A DNA stretch of 64,000 bases, from positions 124,001 to 188,000 of the forward strand of contig NZ_NIPW01000028.1 in assembly GCF_002196855.1 (NCBI RefSeq), in the 5' to 3' direction. Source of the stretch: Haematobacter genomosp. 1. GTDB taxonomy: Bacteria > Pseudomonadota > Alphaproteobacteria > Rhodobacterales > Rhodobacteraceae. Within the stretch, counting starts at the first letter, position 1; every line of letters starts with the position of its first letter. Both the position numbers and the translations under genes were made by a program. Of the stretch, positions 17,940 to 27,062 are shown piece by piece. The notes beneath the pieces were generated by a model that did not search any database, was not told the DNA's origin, and saw only the letters and a program-made list of their open reading frames with translations.

Positions 17940-18003
17940 AGGCGGCCCAAGGGTCAGGCGGCCCGAGGGTCAGATGGCCCGATAATGAGCCGGCCCCAGA
18001 AGT
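17940..18003. repeat. Degenerate 16-bp tandem repeat
   Basis: Four 16-base units follow the M3 gene: 17940-17955 and 17956-17971 differ at one base, and 17972-17987 and 17988-18003 are more diverged. A hairpin (17895-17901 with 17909-17915, 7 bp, no T-run) lies just upstream and may act as a weak terminator for the peptidase gene. Confidence 0.65.
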
Positions 18004-18042
18004 GTCAGCGTCTCCCAAAGGCGGCCCACCGCCGGCCCGGAG

Positions 18043-19488
18043 TCAGATGGGGCGAACGGGTTTGTCCTTCGTATCCCGCATCGCCGCCATATCCTTGGAG
18101 TCGATGACTTCGGCGCTCCGCGTTTTCATTTCCTTGCGTGCGTCCTCGATCTCCACCTCGGTGTGGCGCACTTTGTCGGATACGGTTTCGGTGTGATCCT
18201 CCTGATGACGGCGGAGCGCGATCTCCTCCTTCACCCGGGTTTCCTTGCTGATCACGGCTTCTTCTGCGTGTTCCTCGGCCTCGATTACGCGTTCGCGAAA
18301 CAGATCCTCACCCGCCTTCACCGCCCGATCCACCGGATGACGGTCGATCTCGACGTGGTCGCTGTGGAGAGTGACCTCCTCGGAGACCGGCGTCTCCACC
18401 ACGTAGGAGCGTACCCGCACCCGGCCAAGGTTCACGTCCCGCTTGCCGACGCGGAGCTGCTCCTCGACGATCGGGATGATCTCGTCGGTGGCGCGATATT
18501 CTTCCTCGTCCCTGTCGGAATAGGCACGTGCTGCATCATAGGCCGCAGCAGTCGGAGCGCTGCCGACGGTGCCGCCCATCTGGCCGGAAGTCGCTTGCTG
18601 CGACGCGGCCATCTGCTTCGGCATCGTATCGCCGCGCGTGCTGCTCATTGCGGCTGCCGCAGTCGCTGCCGCACCGGTCGCAGCGGCGGTGGCCGCACCG
18701 GTCGCGGTTTCTCCGCCCCAGCCCTGCTGACGCCATTCATCCGCGCGAACGTCGAGATCGATGGCCCCTTCGTCCTCCAGGATGTCGAGCACGTGATCAT
18801 GCTTGTCGTCAGGTACATTGCTCACTGCCACGAGGTAGCCCCCGCGGCGCAGCCCTTCGGCATAGGTCTCGCGTTCGTCGCCGGGGAAGAAGAAGTCGGA
18901 GATGCTCTCCCAGAAGCCGCGATCCTCATAATCCGAGGAGGCGCGGCCGGCATATTCCTCGCCCCCGGTAACGCGGATGGAACTGTCGGGGAGGCCCAGA
19001 GCCTTCAGCGCGTTCCGCGCCTTGTCCGCCTCCGCCTTGCTGTCGAAAAATGCCGTCAAGTTCCGGTTTCCATAGTCGGCCATGATATGGTCCTCTCTCA
19101 TGGATGAAGCCTCGGACGATCGGCCGCTTCTGAAGATCTCCGCCCGTTGACGCCTCAGGGTCACGGGCATGGAAACGGCGTCGCGCCTCTGGCGCTGGAT
19201 CAGATGTATCTCTTCCGTAAGTACCAGCCGCCGCTGGACGACCAGACGTTCCTCGACCACGGGGATGATTGTGACACCGTCCTCGACACGCGTCTCGGGG
19301 ACCGCATCCACCTCCCGGTTGATCGCAACACGCTTCACCTCCACTTCCGTGGAAGCCAGTTCCACTTCCGCAGTCTCGACAACGGTTTCAGTACGAAGAT
19401 GAACGCTCACCCGGCCTGACACGCTGTTTCTCACGGAGATCGTCGCGTGTTCCTCGGCAAGCGGCAGTACCAACTCCTCATCGCGCAT
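18043..19488 (-). CDS. Stress protein: YsnF/DUF2382 - YflT-like - YsnF/DUF2382 fusion
   Basis: 481 residues in one open frame. Residues about 2-117 are a DUF2382 (YsnF/AvaK) domain. About 143-250 resemble a general stress protein 17M/YflT domain (NLTAFFDSKAEADKA start). An Ala/Thr/Gly-rich linker follows (about 258-330), then a second DUF2382 domain (about 335-450, charged and coiled-coil prone). M136 (19083) has its own AGAGGA ribosome site and matches the usual start of a separate protein, so this is either a fusion or one frame expressing two products. An EcfG-type promoter lies just upstream. Biochemical role unknown. Confidence 0.8.
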   Translation of the reverse strand: MRDEELVLPLAEEHATISVRNSVSGRVSVHLRTETVVETAEVELASTEVEVKRVAINREVDAVPETRVEDGVTIIPVVEERLVVQRRLVLTEEIHLIQRQRRDAVSMPVTLRRQRAEIFRSGRSSEASSMREDHIMADYGNRNLTAFFDSKAEADKARNALKALGLPDSSIRVTGGEEYAGRASSDYEDRGFWESISDFFFPGDERETYAEGLRRGGYLVAVSNVPDDKHDHVLDILEDEGAIDLDVRADEWRQQGWGGETATGAATAAATGAAATAAAAMSSTRGDTMPKQMAASQQATSGQMGGTVGSAPTAAAYDAARAYSDRDEEEYRATDEIIPIVEEQLRVGKRDVNLGRVRVRSYVVETPVSEEVTLHSDHVEIDRHPVDRAVKAGEDLFRERVIEAEEHAEEAVISKETRVKEEIALRRHQEDHTETVSDKVRHTEVEIEDARKEMKTRSAEVIDSKDMAAMRDTKDKPVRPI

Positions 19489-19515
19489 CTCGCACCCTCC
19501 GCGATCGGGGAATGA

Positions 19516-19540
19516 AACGCCGCTTAAGCGGCGATGTTCC
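19516..19540 (-). promoter_or_regulatory. EcfG-type general stress promoter
   Basis: On the minus strand GGAAC (19536-19540) and CGTT (19516-19519) are separated by 16 bases, an exact match to the alphaproteobacterial EcfG consensus GGAAC-N16/17-CGTT. The -10 element ends 28 bases before the stress-protein start, a normal distance. The spacer contains a GC-rich palindrome with TTAA at its centre. Confidence 0.75.
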
Positions 19541-19647
19541 CGTTTATCGCGGAAAGGTCACATCCTGCGGTGCGCAGCTATCCCGCCATTGCCGTTGCAG
19601 CCAGAACGACATATTCGGTCGTTAAGCAGCCATGCGAGGACGCTTCC

Positions 19648-21279
19648 GTGCCTGAACGCCCCTCCTCTCTCGCCCCCTTCCGTCACAAGACGTTTCGGAT
19701 GCTGTGGATGGCCACGCTGCTGTCCAACCTCGGCGGGTTGATACAGGGCGTGGGCGCGGGCTGGATGATGACCACGCTGACCACGTCCACCGGTCTCGTG
19801 GCGCTGGTTCAGGCCTCCACCACACTGCCCATCATGCTGTTCTCCATCCCGGCTGGTGCACTGGCCGATACGCTCGACCGGCGGCGGATCATGCTGTTCG
19901 CGCAGTCCTTCATGCTGCTCGTGTCCATCGGACTGGCGCTGACCGCTTTTGCCGGACTGCTGACGCCTTGGACGCTTCTGGGCTTCACCTTCCTGATCGG
20001 CGTGGGCACAGCGCTTCACAACCCGTCATGGCAATCCTCCATGGGCGACATCGTTCCCCGGCAGGATCTGGCTCAGGCCGTGTCGCTGAACTCCATGGGC
20101 TTCAACCTGATGCGGAGCGTCGGGCCGGCCATCGGCGGCATCATTGTGGCGACGGCGGGAGCGGCGGTGGCCTTCGCGCTGAACGCGCTCAGTTATGTCT
20201 CGCTCATCTTCGCGCTCTGGCGCTGGAAGCCGGAGCCCAAACCCGCACCGCTTGCGCGTGAACCGCTGGGCCGCGCCATCGGCTCCGGCCTGCGCTATGT
20301 CTCCATGTCGCCGCATCTGCTGAAAGTGATGCTGCGGGCCTTCTGCTTCGGCTTCTCCGCGGTCTCCATCCTGGCGCTGCTGCCGGTCGTGTCGCAGCGG
20401 CTGCTGAACGGCACCGCGCTGACTTATGGCCTGCTGCTCGGCTGTTTCGGCCTGGGCGCGATCGGGGGGGCGCTCTCCAACGCACGCTTGCGGGAAGTGC
20501 TGTCGAACGAGAATGTCGCCCGCTGCGGCTTTCTCGCCGTGGCGATCACCACGGCCGTTCTCGCCATCAGCCGGGACCTGTGGCTGAGCTGCCTGTTCCT
20601 TCTGCTGGGCGGCGCGGGATGGGTCATGGCGCTGTCGCTCTTCAACGTGACGGTGCAGCTTTCCACGCCCCGCTGGGTCGTGGGCCGGGCGCTTGCCTTC
20701 TATCAGACGTTCACCTTCGGAGGCATGGCGATCGGGAGCTGGGTCTGGGGCATGATCGCGGAGGGATACGGGGTGGATGTCGCGCTGCTCGCGGCCTCCA
20801 TCACGCTGGTCCTCGGCATGGCGCTCGGGCTGGGCTGGAGCCTGCCGGCCTTCGGCACCGTGAACCTCGACCCGCTGGAGCGCTTCAACGAACCCGCGCT
20901 GCGGCTGGACATCAAGCAGCGCAGCGGGCCGCTGATGATCATGGTCGATTACGTCATCCGCCCCGAGGACACCGACGACTTCCTTGCCGCGATGAGCGAG
21001 CGCCGCCGCATCCGCATCCGGGATGGCGCGCGCCAATGGGCGCTCCTGCGTGACCTCGAACAGCCGGACCTCTGGACGGAAAGCTATCATGTGCCGACAT
21101 GGATGGACTACCTCCGCCATAACCAGCGCCGTACCGTCGGGGATTACGAGATCACCAAGCGGCTCCGCACCCTTCATTCCGGCGATGCGCCACCGCGCGT
21201 TCACCGGATGATCGAACGGCAGACGGTGCCCCCGCATGACGATCTGCCGCTGAAGCCGATCAGCGAAAGCATTCACTAG
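19648..21279 (+). CDS. MFS transporter (EntS/MFS_3-like) with C-terminal ABM-like domain
   Basis: 543-residue inner-membrane protein. The first about 410 residues contain the 12 hydrophobic helices of the MFS_3 (transmembrane secretion effector) group, starting FRHKTFRMLWMATLLSNLG. The last about 130 residues are soluble and resemble an antibiotic-biosynthesis-monooxygenase-like ferredoxin fold (MVDYVIRPEDTDDFLAAM, WTESYHVPTWMDYLRHN). Exported substrate unknown; relatives include siderophore exporters. A GTG at 19648 with AGGA upstream is the likely start; the open frame extends to 19534 with a poor N-terminus. It is divergent from the stress gene. Confidence 0.85.
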   Translation: MPERPSSLAPFRHKTFRMLWMATLLSNLGGLIQGVGAGWMMTTLTTSTGLVALVQASTTLPIMLFSIPAGALADTLDRRRIMLFAQSFMLLVSIGLALTAFAGLLTPWTLLGFTFLIGVGTALHNPSWQSSMGDIVPRQDLAQAVSLNSMGFNLMRSVGPAIGGIIVATAGAAVAFALNALSYVSLIFALWRWKPEPKPAPLAREPLGRAIGSGLRYVSMSPHLLKVMLRAFCFGFSAVSILALLPVVSQRLLNGTALTYGLLLGCFGLGAIGGALSNARLREVLSNENVARCGFLAVAITTAVLAISRDLWLSCLFLLLGGAGWVMALSLFNVTVQLSTPRWVVGRALAFYQTFTFGGMAIGSWVWGMIAEGYGVDVALLAASITLVLGMALGLGWSLPAFGTVNLDPLERFNEPALRLDIKQRSGPLMIMVDYVIRPEDTDDFLAAMSERRRIRIRDGARQWALLRDLEQPDLWTESYHVPTWMDYLRHNQRRTVGDYEITKRLRTLHSGDAPPRVHRMIERQTVPPHDDLPLKPISESIH

Positions 21280-21393
21280 CTCTGGCGAGACCGTCAAAGA
21301 GCACTATACCTCCCCCCGTATCCCATGCGTTGGCCGGCCGCGTGCGGGAAGGGTGCGGCCTGCACCGGAATGCCTGGCGAGAAGGGAACTTTC

Positions 21394-21945
21394 ATGACGG
21401 ATATGCCGCGACGCTGGCACCTGCGGGCCGCAACGCATGCCTCGCATGACGCCGTGGACAAGGCCGTCGGCGGCGTGGACAGCTTGGCCGGCTATGGGGA
21501 CTATCTCCTGGCGCTTCACCGGTTCAGGGCGGTGGTGGAGACGGCACTGGAGAGCATGCCGCTGCCGGAGGGGCTTCGGGGCTGGCGGCCGGCCCGCGTG
21601 GCTCCCGCCCTCCTCTCCGATATCGGCGATCTTGGCCTGACACCGATGGCCCCGCTGGCGGGAGGCCCCCTTCTTGATGCGCGGCGCGAGACGGCTTACG
21701 GCACGCTCTACGTTCTGGAAGGCGCGACCCTCGGGGCGCAGGTGCTGCTGCGGCGGTCACAGACGCTTGGCCTGACGGGCGACCACGGAGCGCGGCACCT
21801 TGCCCTTCAGGCGGGGCGCGTGCCCGAGTGGCGGGAGTTCCTCGTCCGGCTGGAGGCGGAGAGCGACTTCGATCTGGGTCTGGCCGCAACGGCGAGCAGC
21901 ACCTGCTTCGCCCTCGCCCAGAACGCCTTCGGAAAGAGGGACTGA
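21394..21945 (+). CDS. Biliverdin-producing heme oxygenase (BphO type)
   Basis: 183-residue heme oxygenase that would cleave heme to biliverdin, CO and iron. The N-terminal LRAATHASHDAVD contains the probable proximal heme ligand His18; ETAYGTLYVLEGATLGAQVL is the conserved distal-helix glycine region. The ATG at 21394 has AAGGGA before it. Its TGA overlaps the ATG of the bacteriophytochrome gene (TGATG), the usual bphO-bphP arrangement that couples chromophore and apoprotein synthesis. Compared with plant or animal enzymes it is short, as is normal for bacteria. Confidence 0.93.
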   Translation: MTDMPRRWHLRAATHASHDAVDKAVGGVDSLAGYGDYLLALHRFRAVVETALESMPLPEGLRGWRPARVAPALLSDIGDLGLTPMAPLAGGPLLDARRETAYGTLYVLEGATLGAQVLLRRSQTLGLTGDHGARHLALQAGRVPEWREFLVRLEAESDFDLGLAATASSTCFALAQNAFGKRD

Positions 21946-24494
21946 TGCAGGGAGACTTCCAGCTCGATCTGACGACCTGCGACCGCGAGCCGATCCACAT
22001 TCCCGGCGCCACTCAACCGCATGGCTGTCTGCTGGCCCTGAGCGGCGATCTTACGGTGGTGACCCGTGTCTCCGCCAATGCCGCAGCCATGCTGGAGGCG
22101 CCCGAGCTCCGTCCCGGCACATCGACCGACGCCGTTCTGGGACGTGGGACCCTTCACCGGCTCCGCAACGCTCTCTTGCTCGCCATCGACCGTCCCGCCC
22201 TGCTCTTCGCCGTGGAGGCACGGGAGGGCAGTCCCCTGTTCGACATCGCCATCCACCGCTCCGGCGACGAGATCGTGGTGGAGTTCGAGCCCGCGGAGGA
22301 AGGCGGCGGCGCACCGCTGGAGATCAGCCGCACCCTGATGGCCCGCATCCGCCGCATCGATCAGGAATCAGCCCTTATCCAGCAGGCTGTCCGGCTGGTC
22401 CGCGGCACCACCAGATATGACCGGGTGATGGCCTATGCCTTTCAGGAGGACGGGTCCGGCAAGGTGATCGCCGAGACGAAACGGAATGACCTGGAAAGCT
22501 TCCTCGGCCAGTATTTCCCGGCAGCGGATATTCCCATCCAGGCCCGCGCGCTTTATCTCCGCAACACCATCCGCATCATATCCGATGCGTCCGACCACCG
22601 CGTCCCGCTTCTGCCGGAAGTGGATGACCAAGGGCGCAAGCTCGATCTGTCACAGGCCCATCTGCGCGCCGTCTCTCCCATCCACTGCGAATATCTGCGC
22701 AACATGGGGGTGGGCGCTTCCATGTCGATCTCCATCGTGGTGGATGGGCGCCTCTGGGGGCTGATTGCCTGCCACCATTACGAAAGCCGTGTCCTGCCGA
22801 TGTCGCTCCGCGTGTCGATGGAGATGTTCGGTGAGTTCCTCTCCCTCCAGCTAAGTTCCCTCCAGCGGCAGGAGAAGCTGGAGCTCGCGCGTGAGGTACG
22901 GGCGACCGTGGAGCGACTGACCTATCTCGGCAGCACCACACCGCCGGATCGGGTGCTGGTCCGCAGCCTGCCGGAGCTTGCGCAGGTGCTGCATGCCGAC
23001 GGCGCCGCGCTGCTGATCGACGGGTTGTGGACAGAAACCGGCACCACCCCGCCCCCGGGCGCGGCGCGGAGCATCGTCGCCGATTTGCGGGATGTGGCGC
23101 AGGGGCGGGTCTGGTCCACCAATGCGCTGTCCTCCGTGCTGCCCGAAGCGGCGGAATATCACGGGGCGGCCTCCGGCCTGCTCATCATCCCACTGTCGCA
23201 GTTGCCGCGCGATTACATGTTCTTCTTCCGCAAGGAGATCATCCAGTCGCTCGACTGGGCCGGAGACCCGAACAAGACCTATACGACCGGCCCCCATGGC
23301 GACCGGCTTACGCCCCGGCGCAGATTCGCCATCTGGAAAGAGACCGTCTATCAGCAGTCGCGCCCCTGGACCGTTCAGGAAGTAGACGCGGCGGAATCGA
23401 TCCGCAGCGCGATCACGGAAATCCTGCTCCGCCACAGCGAGCTGCTGGCCGATGAGCGCGACCGCGCCGCCCTGCGACAGCGGGTGCTGAACGACGAGCT
23501 GAACCACCGGGTGAAGAACGTGCTGGCGCTCATAAAGTCGCTGATCGGTCAGCCGGTCGTCGATGGCGGTAGCCTGAGGGATTATGTGGAGGATTTGCGC
23601 GGACGCATTCAGGCGTTGGCCTATGCCCATGATCAGGTGATCCGCGGCGAAGATGGCGGGATGCTCGATGACCTGATGCGGGCGGAACTTGGCCCCTATC
23701 TTGGCCATGCGGTCACACTTTCCGGGGAACCCGTGCATCTTGACGTGCGCGCCTTCCCGGTACTGGCCCTTGTGCTGCATGAGATGGCGACCAATGCGGC
23801 GAAATACGGCGCGCTGTCGGAGCCTCAGGGCAGGCTGCTCGTCGGCTGGCAGCGCCGTGCCGACGGAGCGGTGGAGATCACCTGGACGGAAAGCGACGGG
23901 CCGGAGGTCGTCGAGCCGAAGCGCGACGGGTTCGGCTCCACACTCATCACCCGCTCCATCCCGCATGATCTGGACGGCGAGGCGGAAGTGGTTTTCGCGC
24001 CCGAAGGCCTGCGCGCCCGTTTCCTGATCCCTGCCCAGCATGTTACGCCGAGCGGAGCCGATCCCGCACCTACGGAGGAATCCATGTCCCTGCCCAAGCC
24101 GGAGTCACAAGCCGACGCGCCCGCGCATGACCTGAACATCCTCCTGGTCGAAGATCAGGTGCTGATCGCGATGGATGTGGAGGCGATGCTGGGCGATCTT
24201 GGTTATGACAACGTGTCCGCAGCCCGCGCCTCGGGAGAGGCCCTGTCGATGATAGAGCGCGCGGCGCCCGATCTCGCCGTTCTGGACGTGAACCTCGGGC
24301 GCGACACGTCCTTCCCGGTGGCGGAGGAGCTGATCCGACGGAAGATCCCGTTCGTCTTCGCCACGGGCTACGGGGACAGTTCCATCATTCCCTCGGTGTT
24401 CGAGAACATCCCCGTGGTGCAGAAACCCTATGAAGCGGAAATGATCCTGGCCGCCCTGAGCAGGGAACAGGCGCGGCTGGCGGGCAAGGTCTGA
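21945..24494 (+). CDS. Bacteriophytochrome HWE histidine kinase with C-terminal receiver
   Basis: 849-residue red/far-red photoreceptor. PAS region: C12 (TTCDREPIHIPG) is the canonical biliverdin-attachment Cys. GAF: FPAADIPIQAR (the PASDIP motif). PHY: PRRRFAIWKE tongue. Then a HWE-type kinase with phospho-acceptor H521 (LNHRVKNVLAL), N-box HEMATNAAKYGAL and the TWTE of the HWE signature. A receiver domain follows from about residue 732, with phospho-acceptor D781 (AVLDVNLG). The start overlaps the heme oxygenase stop. The hybrid layout suggests internal phosphotransfer or a sink; no separate response regulator is adjacent. Pr/Pfr ground state cannot be read from the sequence. Confidence 0.95.
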   Translation: MQGDFQLDLTTCDREPIHIPGATQPHGCLLALSGDLTVVTRVSANAAAMLEAPELRPGTSTDAVLGRGTLHRLRNALLLAIDRPALLFAVEAREGSPLFDIAIHRSGDEIVVEFEPAEEGGGAPLEISRTLMARIRRIDQESALIQQAVRLVRGTTRYDRVMAYAFQEDGSGKVIAETKRNDLESFLGQYFPAADIPIQARALYLRNTIRIISDASDHRVPLLPEVDDQGRKLDLSQAHLRAVSPIHCEYLRNMGVGASMSISIVVDGRLWGLIACHHYESRVLPMSLRVSMEMFGEFLSLQLSSLQRQEKLELAREVRATVERLTYLGSTTPPDRVLVRSLPELAQVLHADGAALLIDGLWTETGTTPPPGAARSIVADLRDVAQGRVWSTNALSSVLPEAAEYHGAASGLLIIPLSQLPRDYMFFFRKEIIQSLDWAGDPNKTYTTGPHGDRLTPRRRFAIWKETVYQQSRPWTVQEVDAAESIRSAITEILLRHSELLADERDRAALRQRVLNDELNHRVKNVLALIKSLIGQPVVDGGSLRDYVEDLRGRIQALAYAHDQVIRGEDGGMLDDLMRAELGPYLGHAVTLSGEPVHLDVRAFPVLALVLHEMATNAAKYGALSEPQGRLLVGWQRRADGAVEITWTESDGPEVVEPKRDGFGSTLITRSIPHDLDGEAEVVFAPEGLRARFLIPAQHVTPSGADPAPTEESMSLPKPESQADAPAHDLNILLVEDQVLIAMDVEAMLGDLGYDNVSAARASGEALSMIERAAPDLAVLDVNLGRDTSFPVAEELIRRKIPFVFATGYGDSSIIPSVFENIPVVQKPYEAEMILAALSREQARLAGKV

Positions 24495-24521
24495 CTTGGC
24501 CCGCCCCGGCCGCGGGTCGGG

Positions 24522-25715
24522 CTACTGATCCGCGCCGCCGACATTGGTGCCGGTCGCATCCGGCGGCAGGCCCTGCGTCCGTTCGATCTCCCGCCAGCGG
24601 GCGACATTGCGGTTATGCTCCTGCAGGGTGGTGGCGAAGGCGTGCCCCCCCGTGCCATCCGCGACGAAGAAGAGGTAGGCCGTCTGCTCGGGGTTCAGCG
24701 CGGCCTCGATCGACAGCCGGCCCGGATTGGCGATGGGCGTGGGCGGCAGCCCGTCGATGACATAGGTGTTGTACGGGGTGACCCGCCGCAGCTCGCTCTG
24801 CCGCAGGCCCCGGCCAAGCGCGCCTTTCCCCTGCGTGACGCCATAGATCACCGTCGGGTCGGTCTGAAGCCGCATCCCCTGCTGCAGACGGTTGACGAAC
24901 ACGCTGGCGACCCGGCGGCGCTCCTCCGGCACCGCGGTTTCCTTCTCCACGATGGAAGCCATGACGAGGGCCTCCTCCGGCGTGTCGTAGGGCAGACCTT
25001 CGGCGCGGTTGGCCCAGAGATCCGCCAGCGTCGCCGCCTGCCGGTTCTCCATCTGGCCAATGAGCTGCGCCCGGTTGCCGCCGCGGGTGACCTCATAGCT
25101 GTCGGGGGAGAGCGATCCCTCCGCCGGGACCGTGCCCACCTCTCCCGAGAGGAACTCCGCGCGTTTCAGCGCCTCGACCACCTGCCAGCTCGTCACGCCT
25201 TCGGCCAGCGTCACACGGAAGCGCACGTCCTGCCCCTGGGCGAGATCGACATATTGCGCCGGAGCCGCTTCCGTCGCGGGGTCGAACTTCACCACTTCCA
25301 CGTAGCGGTTGGTTGTCGGGTCAAGCTCCCGTACCACGGTATCGGCGACAAGCACGCCGATGCGGTAATTGATCTCCGTCCCGCAGGTGCTCTGTCCGGC
25401 CTGCGTCAGGCTCTGGAGGATGGACTCCATCGGTGCGCCGGGGGGGATGAGGTAGGAGCCGAACTTCAGGTTGCCCGACTGCTCCCGGTAGTTCGCGCCG
25501 ATGCGGAAGATGGCCGCGTGGGAAATCGCACCCTGATCGGCCAGCCGTTCGGCGACGGCGCTCATGGAGGCGCCGCGGGGCACCTGAAAGCAGATCGCCT
25601 GCGCAAGCGGCCCCTGCCCTGAGAACTCCCGCTTGCCCCAGGCGACGACGCCCGCCACCGCCGCCAGAAGCACGATGAACAGCGTCAGCGCGTTGGAGGC
25701 GATGTTACGCCACAT
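24522..25715 (-). CDS. mltG: Endolytic murein transglycosylase
   Basis: 397-residue YceG/MltG family protein that cuts nascent peptidoglycan glycan strands and sets strand length. One N-terminal membrane helix (about residues 7-26), a LysM-like subdomain, then the catalytic domain: ASIVEKETAVPEER holds the catalytic Glu, and NRLQQGMRLQTDPTVIYG, SPYNTY-like TPYNTY and PPTPIANPG are family motifs. Its ATG shares one base with the fabF TGA, so it is translationally coupled to it, a common fabF-mltG order. It converges with the bacteriophytochrome gene. Confidence 0.95.
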   Translation of the reverse strand: MWRNIASNALTLFIVLLAAVAGVVAWGKREFSGQGPLAQAICFQVPRGASMSAVAERLADQGAISHAAIFRIGANYREQSGNLKFGSYLIPPGAPMESILQSLTQAGQSTCGTEINYRIGVLVADTVVRELDPTTNRYVEVVKFDPATEAAPAQYVDLAQGQDVRFRVTLAEGVTSWQVVEALKRAEFLSGEVGTVPAEGSLSPDSYEVTRGGNRAQLIGQMENRQAATLADLWANRAEGLPYDTPEEALVMASIVEKETAVPEERRRVASVFVNRLQQGMRLQTDPTVIYGVTQGKGALGRGLRQSELRRVTPYNTYVIDGLPPTPIANPGRLSIEAALNPEQTAYLFFVADGTGGHAFATTLQEHNRNVARWREIERTQGLPPDATGTNVGGADQ

Positions 25716-26977
25716 CAGCCGGTCACCCGCCCGATCACCAGCGACGCATTCGTGCCGCCGAAGCCGAAGGAGTTGGACAGCGCCACGTCGATCTTGCGCT
25801 TCACCGCCTTGTTCGGCGCAAGGTCGAGCGTCGGTTCCACGGCCGGATTGTCGAGGTTGATCGTCGGCGGTGCGACCTGATCGCGGATCGCCAGAATGCA
25901 GAAGATCGCCTCCACCGACCCGGCCGCGCCGAGCAGGTGGCCGATGGACGATTTCGTGGAGGACATCGTGGCGGAGGCCGCCGCATCGCCCATCAGCCGC
26001 TCCACCGCGCCGAGTTCGATCGTATCCGCCATGGTGGAGGTGCCATGCGCGTTGATGTAGTCGATGTCGGAGGGTTGCATCCCGGCCCGGTTCAGCGCCG
26101 CCTTCATCGAGCGGAAGCCGCCGTCACCGTCCTCCGCAGGAGCGGTGATGTGATAGGCGTCGCCGGAGAGGCCGTAGCCCAGCACCTCGGCGTAGATCTT
26201 CGCGCCCCGCGCCTTTGCGTGCTCGTATTCCTCCAGCACGACGATGCCCGCGCCTTCGCCCATGACGAAGCCGTCGCGATCCGCGTCATAGGGACGGGAG
26301 GCAGATTTGGGATCGTCGGCCCGCTTGGTGGAAAGCGCCTTGCAGGCATTGAAGCCCGCGATGCCGATCTGGCAGATCGCGGCCTCGGCGCCGCCCGCGA
26401 CCATCACATCCGCATCGCCCAGCATGATGAGCCGCGCGGCATCGCCGATGGCATGGGCACCGGTGGAACAGGCGGTGACGACGGAATGGTTCGGTCCCTT
26501 GAAGCCGAAGCGGATCGACACCTGCCCCGAGACAAGGTTGATGAGCGCGCCCGGGATGAAGAAGGGCGATACGCGGCGCGGTCCCTTCTCCTTGATGAGC
26601 AGCGCGGTTTCCGCGATGGAGTTCAGCCCGCCGATACCGGAGCCGATCATCACGCCCGTCCGCTCCTTGTCCTCCTCGGTCGCGGGCTCCCAGCCGCTGT
26701 CGCGGATCGCCTGGGTGGCGGCGGCCATGCCGTAGAGGATGAAGGTATCGACCTTGCGCTGCTCCTTCGGCTCCATCCAGTCGTCGGGGTTGAATGTTCC
26801 GTCCGTGCCGTCGCCATAGGGCACTTCGCAGGCATAGGTCGTGGCGAGGCCGGTGGTGTCGAACCGGGTGATGGGGCCTGCCCCCGACTCCCCCGCCAAC
26901 AGCCGGGACCAGGTTTCCTCCACTCCCGACGCCAGCGGCGTGACCAGTCCGAGACCCGTGACGACGACCCTGCGCAT
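25715..26977 (-). CDS. fabF: Beta-ketoacyl-ACP synthase II
   Basis: 420-residue condensing enzyme of fatty-acid elongation. The Cys-His-His site is present: C170 (VVTACSTGAHAIGD), His in NAHGTSTMA, His in SSIGHLLGAAG, plus the C-terminal NSFGFGGTNASL. The strong GGAGG precedes the ATG. The usual upstream acpP is not directly in front: the next gene upstream is a divergent-side spacer and then the acetyltransferase gene on the same strand. It is coupled to mltG. Confidence 0.96.
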   Translation of the reverse strand: MRRVVVTGLGLVTPLASGVEETWSRLLAGESGAGPITRFDTTGLATTYACEVPYGDGTDGTFNPDDWMEPKEQRKVDTFILYGMAAATQAIRDSGWEPATEEDKERTGVMIGSGIGGLNSIAETALLIKEKGPRRVSPFFIPGALINLVSGQVSIRFGFKGPNHSVVTACSTGAHAIGDAARLIMLGDADVMVAGGAEAAICQIGIAGFNACKALSTKRADDPKSASRPYDADRDGFVMGEGAGIVVLEEYEHAKARGAKIYAEVLGYGLSGDAYHITAPAEDGDGGFRSMKAALNRAGMQPSDIDYINAHGTSTMADTIELGAVERLMGDAAASATMSSTKSSIGHLLGAAGSVEAIFCILAIRDQVAPPTINLDNPAVEPTLDLAPNKAVKRKIDVALSNSFGFGGTNASLVIGRVTG

Positions 26978-27062
26978 GCTCGTTCCTCCTGCCTTCTCCG
27001 GCGGTTTTCTGGGTGCCGCTCTTACACGCGGGGGCCGCGTGGTGCAATCTCCGGGGCGCGTC

